Source: Siphonodentalium dalli (taxonomy: Eukaryota > Mollusca > Scaphopoda > Gadilida > Siphonodentaliidae). From it: DNA of 64,000 bases. A program made the translations under genes and the position numbers. Within the stretch, counting starts at the first letter, position 1. Each line of letters starts with the position of its first letter. Shown piece by piece: positions 55,441 through 64,000 of this stretch. The notes beneath the pieces were generated by a model. That model saw only the letters and a list, made by a program, of their open reading frames with translations, was not told where the DNA came from and did no database searches. The DNA is taken from assembly GCA_032622095.1 (NCBI GenBank), contig CP136066.1:113047319-113111318 (forward strand), given 5' to 3'.

Positions 55441-57900
55441 AACTATGTGCATGGTAAATCAGCTTTTCCACATTTGCACCTATTACAAGCGATTTGCAAC
55501 AACACTTGGTGAGTTCTGAACAGCTGCGGCTTCTGGTGACGTAGTCCACAATGGTTTACATCCATTGTCTTCAACTGTGAACAACACTTAGTGAGTTCTA
55601 AATCTAAACCTTTTATACGGTTATATTTGCCGAATCTATGAAACAAATGAGACAAAGTTTTAAATATTTTTTCAGATTATTGTTCATTTTGGAAACTTAC
55701 TGTTATATAAAAAAAAAGAAAATGATGGTACTTGGCTCTGTGCGCAAGCCCAAGCCAAAAACTCGTCTCTCCCTAAATGGTAACCTCATAGAAGCTGTAA
55801 ATGAATATACATATCTGGGAATACCTTTAACGAAGGCGAACAATTTTAGTAAAGCCCTAAAACACATACTTGCTAAAGCAACTGGTGTCATGTATAGCTT
55901 GATTTATAACTCACGGGAAATGAATATCCCAAATGCACAACAGATTGACCTGTTTGGGAAGGTAGTTAAACCGATTCTATTGTATGGCTGTGAAATATGG
56001 GGCTATAACAATATTCAGGATTTTGAGAAACTCCAATTGATATTTTAAAAATTGTTTTAAATTAAAAACCGAATACACCAGATGTTATGGTATATGGTGA
56101 ATTTATATAGCTGTAGATATAGCTGTTCGTGTGATCTCATACTGGGTGAGTGTTATCAAGTGCGAAAATTAATGCAATTCTTTATAGGTTGTTACTACAG
56201 CTGTATACGAGGAACCAGTATATCATTTTGAAAATATTTTAGATAACACTTATTTATACTATATATGGACTATACAAGGCATTTTGCAAATTGACCCCAT
56301 GTGGGTCAAAGAATCTGTTAAAAAAACACTGACTGAGCAATATGTAATTGACTGGCGACAAAATATAAATACTATGAAGAAATGTTCACTCTATCGGCAT
56401 ATTAAACACAAGTTCAATATTGAAACTTATTTAAATCATGTATCCAGAAAAGACGCAATATCTATTGTTCGCGTTCGGTGACGAAACCACGGCCTCCCGA
56501 TTTAAACAGGTTCATGGAGGAAACCGCAGACCATGGATCCAGCTACTGTACTGCATGCAATGTAGCGGCAACTGGGGATGAATATCATTATATGTTTAAT
56601 TGTGGGAGAACGGAATCACTGAGGCGACGTTTTATACCTTTATCCCTTACTCATGTCACCAAATTTATACAATCTGGGGCAAATAATTAATACAAAAAAA
56701 TTATATACAACTTCACAAATTAGGAGAATTTATACGAGCCATAACTACACTGCTTGGTTCGCCGCTGACCCACCCACCCCCATCCAATTCATAACTATTT
56801 ACTGGATAATTCATACATGTGTCATCAACGCCAGTTCCTTGATTCAAGATTATTAATATTTTGACCTCTTATGTCACATATATGTGTTTAAATGAGTGAA
56901 TAAAATATTTAGATTTAGGTGAGTTCTGAACACACAGCTGCAGCTTCTGGTAATGTAGTCCACAATGGTTTACATCCATGGTCTTCAACTGTCCAGTCCC
57001 AGTCACGCGGTTCGGGTATTGAAATTGTTGTCATGACAAGTGTACCACAATCCTGCCTGGTAGACGGCTCGTTTCATATGCTGTATTAGGGCCCCTTTTG
57101 AGCGACAAGTTTTGGAGAATTCTCTTCATGCCTCGTTAATCAGCAACTTTGGCAACCTTTTTTTTATAATTAATGATAATGACACGTTGAAACGTTCGAG
57201 TTCTTTGAACATATCTGAGGACGAATCTAGTTTAATAAAAGGTACATGTACATGTATCTGTGATCGCGGGATAATATATTTCCATGCCATCCTGTGCCAT
57301 CCAGAAACTTTTGCTGCCATTTCCATGGAAGAAGGAAGTGGTGTCACAACGATATATCGAATGAAAATGGGTAGATATAACCAATTGTCGCCCAGATCGG
57401 AACATGTGCTGCTGACATGGAACAAAGTTTTAGTTTTGCCTGTTCCTAGAGTAACCCATATATCAGCACCACTGTTAGCACCAGTAAACTTTGAAAACTG
57501 ACCGAGGAGAATTACAAGACATCTGTATCAACAATCCGAACATGGATTGTCGTCAGCCCATAAGAAAGCGCATAAATAATTTGCGGCACAAATCTAATAT
57601 CAGCTTCCTCCTGACAACAGTTTGTCAAGATGTGCTCGGAAGAATTTTCCCATTTGAGAGTTGATGAACCTTCGGTCATGTATATAACTTTATCATCACC
57701 TATAACATGTTCTTACGCATTACTTGTCATGAATTCAAATAGTTCTACCTTATTGTCAGAATCACGGAGGAAGTCGTTCCATTTTTTCGGAATCTTAGTT
57801 TGGCCACGAACTTTTCGTCCAAGACCTGTACCACGATTCTCACGAGTGCTGCCTTTTTTGCTACTTCAAAATATCTGTCCCACACAACATATATCACATT
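55441..57900 (-). pseudogene. XPG/PIN-like multicopy-family gene, decayed and interrupted
   Basis: Read on the minus strand with several frameshifts. From 57,900: VVWDRYFEV, GRKVRG, IPKKWNDFLR, DNKVELFEFM (57,810-57,725), QEEAD and VDTDVL (57,612-57,515), CDTTSFFHGNGSKSFW (57,335-57,288), then CKPLWTTLPEAAAVC (56,975-56,930), and, beyond a 1.3-kb retrotransposon insertion, a second CKPLWTTSPEAA copy (55,560-55,520) and CNRCKCGKADLPCT (55,482-55,441). These blocks and their order are those of a widespread family annotated as uncharacterised protein. EEAD and DTD recall the acidic I-region of XPG/FEN nucleases. The family is often mobile-element-borne; a link to Academ-type transposons is a guess. 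Damage is too heavy for function. Confidence 0.72.
55600..56918 (+). mobile_element. 5'-truncated non-LTR fragment inserted in the XPG/PIN-like gene
   Basis: Flanked by a direct GTGAGTTCT duplication (55,591-55,599 and 56,919-56,927). Coding content is the ORF2 C-terminal half with frameshifts: KKMMVLGSVRKPKPKTRLSL, YTYLGIPLTKANNFSKA, VVKPILLYGCEIWG, YCTACNVAATGDEYHYMFNC (knuckle). It ends with AATAAAATATTTAGATTTA. The lineage is that of the elements at 12.4 and 32.3 kb. The 5' cut-off inside ORF2 and 9-bp target duplication fit target-primed reverse transcription. Confidence 0.85.
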
Positions 57901-57902
57901 AA

Positions 57903-58397
57903 AGGTACGGTTGGCCTTGGCGGTGGGTATCCTGTGAAAATATTTCCACCCGTCAAAAACCGCCACAAACAGAAAGAACAACAAAATGTAGACAGACTTT
58001 GTCCGTATACAAATAAGAAATATCGCATAAACAGTATGTTATTGTCATATCTTTGACCATTGTTATGTAAACAACAGCATAAAAAGTTACTTTTCTGGTG
58101 TTTGTTTATATTATGATGGTAAACATAAAGAGCGTTCTTTGTTGATGAATTCCTGATATGGAACGAATAAAGAGCGTTTATGCCATTTGTGTGTGATTAG
58201 CCAGCAGCATTGTGCTGTATTCTGTAACACAATCAGGCTCTTGCTTAGGTAAAATATAGTAAATCTTTATGATAACATGCTGTTTACGCGATGGTCATGG
58301 TATATATGAACGAAACTGTATGCGTTTTACTGTTTTTTCTGTTTACGGTGATTGGAACAAATATGAATATTTTCGACAACTAAGGCCTCACGTGCCT
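57903..58397 (-). mobile_element. MITE family A, copy 2, inverted
   Basis: 495 bp flanked by TTAA at 57,899-57,902 and 58,398-58,401. The reverse complement is almost identical to copy 1 at 10,554-11,045. It sits directly against the DRYFE end of the XPG/PIN-like relic, so it probably inserted into that element or at its edge. Confidence 0.9.
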
Positions 58398-58401
58398 TTA
58401 A

Positions 58402-58515
58402 CACTTCTTCGTTCGTAGAGCAGAAACTTCATTAGTGACTGCGTAATCACCAAAATTAGATCCTATCGCAGGTACAATTATATGCACAAGAGCGCCTCCA
58501 TCGAATATCGAACCA
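58402..58515. repeat. Solitary copy of the terminal arm seen at 26,151-26,726
   Basis: ACACTTCTTCGTTCGTAGAG through CCTCCATCGAATATC is nearly identical to 26,149-26,256. Its outer tip faces the MITE and the XPG/PIN-like relic, so by orientation it belongs to an element extending to the right and not simply to the end of that relic. No matching second arm was found to the right. Confidence 0.7.
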
Positions 58516-59679
58516 CAGCTAAAACACACGCATAAGCTAGGATATATATGTGTCTTTTTTAATCCCATAAAATAACTTCACAGATGCGTATTCCCATCAA
58601 ATAAGATTAACTTAGCCTTATATATCGTGGTGTGATTCTGATATAATATAACACTCCAGACATGCACAAGGGTTCATCGACAGGGTGGGTCCTATATCAA
58701 TTTCGTGTATAAATTAGGTCAATCATATCATACATCAAGGCATGTGAGAAATCAGAGATTCACAATGCAAACAGACTACGAGCTCACCGACTCAGACTTA
58801 AAACCTAAATAATTTTTTTTTTAAAGCCGTTCCTTTTGTACAAATTATTAAAGAATATAAACTACCAACATCAAACTGAAAGTATTCAAAAGTCAAGACT
58901 GTTGGTTGTTGTCTAGAGGGGAGTATTTTATTGAAATTAACCATTATATTATTGACGCTGTGTGCGCAATCCGATTGAGATGTGTACTATACGAAGAGGC
59001 TTGTCGATTTCATCATGTTCATTTCATTCATAAAATGTCATCATGTCGTTTTCAAAACAACGTCATCATGTAGCTTTCACCATTGAACGAATTTGCAATA
59101 ACCTGAATGTATCTTCTGCTTTGTTCATAAGTATGTGTTTCTTGTCGATTCATGAAAATAGAAGGATATCTGAGGATTATCAGATTCACGTATGTACTAT
59201 GTAATATTAGGATAATTTAAACGCGATATAATAACGTTTGCTTGCATAACGAATTTCGATTTCGATTCCAGTATTGTCTCCATCCCAGCCATGCAGAATT
59301 ATTGAGATTTTCCCATCGCACGCGACATTTATATTTTAGGCAACTCCATTGGAAATATTTGACAGTCCATAATATGCTATAATTATGTTCTCAATAAAAT
59401 GTAAACCGCGGCTACGAATGAACTTCACTGTGCATAATTCCGATAGTAACTCCCCGCATTTTGGAACGCCGGCCATTGAAAGATGCACAAGTTTATTTCA
59501 GATTACGACATTAATGCTTTAAGTCCACCGATCTATTGTGCGACAAAAGTGCTCGCAAAAATTCAAAACAACAGTGTCGTATTAGATAATAATTTGTGAC
59601 GTCACAAATCAGATATAGTCTATATACGACCCAAAGCGTCCGACTTTGGTTTGTTATAAACACAGGCGCCGGTGATTAT
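58516..59679. other. No gene or recognised repeat
   Basis: AT-rich sequence without a credible open frame and without a partner elsewhere in the window. It includes a short ATCATGT(C/A)GTTTTC/GCTTTC near-duplication at 59,040-59,080. Confidence 0.4.
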
Positions 59680-60995
59680 AGCATGGCAATGTATGAGTTG
59701 CTATCTATCGGCTGGTATGATCAGACTGTAAACATTATAGTTATATAACATAAGAAACATGAATTTAAGAACATATTATAAACAAAGATAGGCCATCTTT
59801 ATGTTATGTGTACAATTACTGATGGACAATTTAAAGTTGTGACCTGAAATACATATATGTATATATCCCTACTGTATGCTAGATTACATAAGTCAATGAC
59901 ATTGGGTCAATTCCTTCAAATATATCCAATGATGGTATAATATATTTTTTCATTTTTATTCTATTTCACCAAGATATGACATGTATACATCTTTATATGT
60001 ATTGTATTCGACATACATTCATCTTCGAAACTTTTAAAACCGCACATTGTATATTATCTTGGGAAATGTTTGAGAAATTGCATTAATGGTTGAAAATATT
60101 TCAAATGATCAAATAGAATTGTTATTGGGCATACAATTGTAAATTTCAACAGTATACTGACAATGATGTTGTTACATTATCATATATGACGAACTGCAAT
60201 CGACAAACTCACTGTATAAGATTTAACCAAAGATTTATTGAATTCTTACAACAAAGTCACATTTTCGTGATTTTTGGGGTGAGGGGTAACATAAACCAAA
60301 TTTTCTGAAAGGTTACATATTAGCCACATAAAAAGTATTCGTTGTTTTCAATATATATGTCCAAAACATATGACCAAACATTGTGAACTATCGCAACTAT
60401 CCTATGACTAACTGACCATTTATTGGACCAAACTATTTGAAATGACGAGGATTTTCTTACAAAATTGCATGTTTAGTCTAAAAAGTTGTAAATTTCAACT
60501 CTGGTCATTGTGTATATAATTGCCATTTGAGTATTTAGAAATGTGATCGAATAGTGTCCTTAATAGATTCTCATCCTTGTTCTATCGGATGTTTATCACA
60601 AAAACAAAATTTCATGATCTTTGTGGTGAGGGGTAATATAAGCCAAAATTTCGAAAATACGGTTATGAATTTGACCCACATGTTGTATATATGTCGACAT
60701 TTTAAAGATCTTAACCTTTGATCTACACTGAAACAGTTTTGATAAAGTGTCCGTTTATTATTCCGAAATAATTGAAACGAAAAATGATTTTATGACAAAA
60801 TTTCATGTTTTTGGTCCAAAAAGTGATAAATTTCAAAAATGGTTGAGCATGGGTTGCTACTATCTTCAAAATATGACAATGCCGGTGGAATGACGCCTTA
60901 AATGTTATACCAGTTGGAACGTCATGGTGAACTAATGATTGAATTTGGCCGTCTTGGATTATACTGTAAACGAGGGTTAATATTGATCAGTTTCT
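59680..60995 (-). repeat. Repeat family R1, copy A (longest)
   Basis: The reverse complement covers both the region of copy B (to 60,360) and that of copy C (60,370-60,990), so this locus defines a unit of at least 1.3 kb. It is uninterrupted at the position where the 9.1-kb element sits in copy B (near 59,800, CCATCTTTATGTTATGTG). GTGAGGGGTAA occurs twice (60,280 and 60,627), suggesting an internal duplication. No coding content and no clear termini. Confidence 0.82.
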
Positions 60996-61540
60996 AGTTC
61001 ACTTTCCGAAAGAGCACACATAACTTGACATAATATAAAAAATGGCACTTTTGGCCAGTCTGTTCCAACAAAAACGCTTAGTCACTACACTAATTAGAGT
61101 TTATGGCACAGTGGTTTAGGGCCTATGTTTGGGGGGGGGGGACGTGTTGATATAATCGACTATTAACGGTGAAATTGTGCTCCCACGTAGATTCAGACTT
61201 GGGGTAACAATATTGATGATACTCGGCTATTGGTTGTGTGTCAGGAAAAAAACCCGGTTTCCGTGGCAAGGACATCATATGTACACATACTAAGGCAGCT
61301 AATATATTGCTCCAATGATAATAAATGATGGATCATAGCAAGCATCGGCGTGATTCAAATTATTTCAGTGTTTATTCTTAATCTTTCCCCGTTCATATAT
61401 ATCCGCCTGGTTTTTTAACAATGCTGGATAAACCGTGGTCGCCTTTTATTTAGTTTAAATTTCCTTGACAACCGTTTCTATGGAACTGATTACTCCCCTG
61501 ACTGAATTTTAAAGAAAGTTCAACCTCACGCTCTTCTTAA
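60996..61540. repeat. Repeat sequence shared with 31.2-31.9 kb, plus a poly-G run
   Basis: Matches parts of 31,150-31,910 in mixed orientation. A G run lies at 61,131-61,141. No gene. Confidence 0.5.
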
Positions 61541-62014
61541 ATGCACATGAGGCCTTAGTTGTCGAAAATATTCATATTTGTTCCAATCACCGTAAACAGA
61601 AAAACATTAAAACGCATACAGTTTCGTTCATATATACCATGACCATCGCGTAAACAGCATGTTATCATAAAGATTTACTATATTTTACCTAAGCAAGAGC
61701 CTGATTGTGTTACAGAAGACAGCACAATGCTGCTGGCTAATCACACACAAATGGCATAAACGCTCTTTATTCGTCCATATCAGGAATTCACCAACAAAGA
61801 ACGCTCTTTATGTTTACCATCATAATATAAACAAACACCAGAAAAGTAACTTTTTATGCTGTTGTTTACATAACAATGGTCAAAGATATGACAATAACAT
61901 ACTGTTTATGCGATATTTCTTATTTGTATACGGACAAAGTCTGTCTACATTTTGTTGTTTTTGACGGGTGGAAATATTTTCACAGGATACCCACCACCAA
62001 GGCCAACCATACCT
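61541..62014 (+). mobile_element. MITE family A, copy 3
   Basis: 474 bp flanked by TTAA at 61,537-61,540 and 62,015-62,018, in the same orientation as copy 1. It has a short deletion near the right end (around 61,960) where copies 1 and 2 have the CTTTCTGTTTGTGGCGG phrase. The frame at 61,707-61,964 is inside the repeat and not a gene. Confidence 0.9.
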
Positions 62015-62018
62015 TTAA

Positions 62019-62404
62019 GTTAACATCTCTTGCATAAACACATGTGTTGATTACTTATCAGAAGATCTTGAATAGCAGCAGGGCTGTGTTGAGAACTTAC
62101 GATATGTCTGATTCGTCCGAGTCTGACATATATTGGCTTCACAGGGAGTAATGCATGCTCATATAATGCAAAACAAACAATAGATAGACCACTTTTGAGT
62201 CATCTAGATGGTCCCATGTTAATGTATATAGCGGACAGACAGACATACGTAAATATAGATAGAGATTAGTAACAGAATAATTTTTCGACATACTACTATT
62301 ATATATACTACTATTATGATCGGTGGAATATCCCAAATATTATGAAGATTTGTCTTGTATATTATCTTGGTATTTAAATGCCCATGTATATGAAATTGAC
62401 GCCA
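62019..62404. other. Spacer with short simple repeats
   Basis: Contains GACAGACAGACATACG and TACTACTATTATATA simple stretches. No gene. Confidence 0.4.
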
Positions 62405-62592
62405 GTCGCCGAATACCAGCGATGCTATAACTCACCAGCTAACAGCCTTCCGACACAAGTCGCCGAATACCAGCGATGCTATAACTCACCAGCTAACAGC
62501 CTTCCGACATAAGTCGCCGAATACCAACGATGCTATAACTCACCAGCTAACAGCCTTCCGACATAAGTCGCCGGATACCAGCGATGCTATAA
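62405..62592. repeat. 54-bp tandem repeat, 3.5 copies
   Basis: Copies start at 62,405, 62,459, 62,513 and 62,567 (partial) with GTCGCCGAATACCAGCGATG and end CAGCCTTCCGACA(C/T)AA. Copies differ at one to three positions, so expansion is recent. The unit is 18 codons long, so some frames stay open, but no start or context supports a gene. Confidence 0.92.
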
Positions 62593-62820
62593 GGCCCGTT
62601 CCAAACGACGGATTTTTGTCGACTCGAATCTAATACCAGACCCACAATTGTATTAAATGCGTCTAAAATGCGACGTTTGAAACAATTAGATCCGTGTCAG
62701 ACGCACCACAGACGAATCTCCGTCCAATTTAGACGAATCTTCGTCGGTGATGCGTTTGAAATCCGTCTTGGTTTCAAACGACGGATTTTTGTCGACTCGA
62801 ATCTAATACATGTGACGAGA
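62593..62820. repeat. Repeat with duplicated GACGGATTTTTGTCGACTCG block
   Basis: A 37-bp block (CAAACGACGGATTTTTGTCG followed by ACTCGAATCTAATAC) occurs at about 62,602 and 62,775. Between them are several short related phrases (AGACGAATC, GTTTGAAAC). It looks like a short element end with internal repeats. No target duplication seen. Confidence 0.6.
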
Positions 62821-63059
62821 AGAGCCGAAAGTTTCCGAATAACGAATGCAAATGCTATGATAATGATATGATAATGGCATAATAATGAGGGAGTTCCCCT
62901 TATCTGCGGAAATACCCACATGACGTCATTTGTCGCACGCTCTCTTTGTTATAAAGAAAGATATATCAACAAGAATTGCTTAGGTAACATTGTGAAAATT
63001 TTAATTATTATGGCAGTTTGATTTCTCAACGAACATGGCATGTCACTGACTCACATCTT

Positions 63060-63735
63060 ATAATGGATATATTATCAATGATTTATAATAATTCATATAG
63101 ACCGATATTCCTCATTGTAAGGGATAGGGGTGGTAGTCTCTGATGTATACTAATTAATATATACCGGTATTACTTATTATAAGGGGTAGGGGTGGTACCA
63201 CTGATTAATAATAATTCATATATACCGGCATTACTTGTTATGATGGGTATATGGGTGGTAACCTCTTATTTATAATAATTCATATATTCAGGTATTACTT
63301 ATTATAAGGGGCAGAGTGGTAGCCTATGATTTACAATAATTTATATATACCGGTATTACTTATTATGAGGGGTAGGGATAGTAGCCTATGATTTATAATA
63401 TTCATAGATAACGCTATTCCTTATTATAAAGAATATAGGGTGGTAGCCTATGATTTATAATAATTAATATATTCCGGTATTCCTTATTATAAGGGGCAGA
63501 GTGGTAGCCTCAGATTTATAATAATTCATATAAACCGGTATTATTTATTATGAGTGGTATGGATAGTAGCCTATGAATTATAATAATTCATATATACCGG
63601 TATTCCTTATTATAAAGGATATAGGGTGGTAGCCTATGATTTATAATAATTAATATATTCCGGTAATCCTTATTATAAGTGGTAGGGGGTGGTAGTCTCT
63701 GATTTATAATAATTCTTGTATACCGGTATTTACAT
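63060..63735. repeat. AT-rich minisatellite, about 60-bp unit, about 11 copies
   Basis: Units read approximately TTATAATAATTCATATATAC, CGGTATTACTTATTATAAGG, GGTAGGGGTGGTAGCCTATGA. Copies vary by small indels. The rest of the window to 64,000 is AT-rich with TATA and ACATATAT simple sequence and no gene. Confidence 0.88.
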
Positions 63736-64000
63736 GCATGGTATACACATATATAGATGGCAATTGGTTGCACGATATACATTTATTTGTAGCGCCTATT
63801 ATAGTATATTATATACCTGCATGTACTATATACATCCTCATATACATCAGCACATATATTCGCGCTGCTGTCGCGCATATATATATATACATAATTTATA
63901 CTGTATTTTAGTATATATATATGTATAACATATACCGGTATATATAGGCCTCTATATCTACGCGTGACCAATTTTTGACGGTAACCGGGAATCCACCTTT

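Noticed and set aside
57112-57501. A 129-codon plus-strand frame
   Set aside because: It is antisense to the XPG/PIN-like relic, whose CDTTSFF and DTDVL blocks on the minus strand explain the sequence better.

Overview
The window is AT-rich metazoan nuclear DNA. It looks like a marine invertebrate, but the sequence does not settle the phylum. The grounds are an animal-type Golgi glycosyltransferase, a spliced terminal exon of a membrane protein, several lineages of non-LTR retrotransposon, TTAA-flanked MITEs, a hAT-like element, foldback elements and many minisatellites. There is no operon, phage, CRISPR array or bacterial-style gene cluster. Most long open frames belong to decaying mobile elements or are chance frames inside repeats.

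Host genes are few. A complete, apparently intronless family-31 beta-1,3-glycosyltransferase lies on the minus strand at 4,596-5,846. The last coding exon of an unidentified single-pass membrane protein lies on the plus strand at 28,065-28,673.

Layout. 1-9 kb: mostly unrecognised sequence with one RT relic (3.0-3.5 kb), the glycosyltransferase and short tandem repeats. 9-18.5 kb: inverted and dispersed repeats, the first copy of a TTAA MITE, a decayed RT 3' end (11.2-12.25 kb) and a nearly full-length but broken non-LTR element on the minus strand (12.4-18.3 kb), whose ORF1 carries a coiled coil and an SGNH esterase. 18.9-22.3 kb: a large palindrome made of about 165-bp units with long G and C runs. 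23.4-26.7 kb: another RT relic, a 177-bp perfect-looking palindrome and a short element carrying a fragment of a multicopy XPG/PIN-like protein family. 28 kb: the host exon. 29.2-30.95 kb: a CpG-rich 122-bp tandem array. 32.3-34 kb: an RT relic split by a second TTAA MITE. 34-45 kb: a mosaic of mirrored repeats, including a 3.8-kb foldback element (38.07-41.86 kb).

45.56-54.69 kb is a 5'-truncated non-LTR element on the plus strand whose reverse transcriptase is split by a 4.46-kb hAT-like insertion. Removing the insertion and one 8-bp target duplication restores the RT reading frame at the VRQG motif. The insertion carries three copies of a small conserved reading frame and two tail-to-tail cysteine-motif frames with facing poly(A) signals. 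It is the best candidate here for something not described before. 55.4-58.4 kb is a decayed XPG/PIN-like gene on the minus strand, broken by a 1.3-kb RT insertion and abutted by a MITE. 59.7-62 kb holds an unbroken version of the repeat into which the 45.6-kb element inserted, and a third MITE copy. 62.4-64 kb is minisatellite.

The order of nesting can be read in several places, so the window works as a small stratigraphic record of transposition. All alignments were done by eye and domain calls are from motif recognition, so boundaries are approximate unless exact junction bases are stated.
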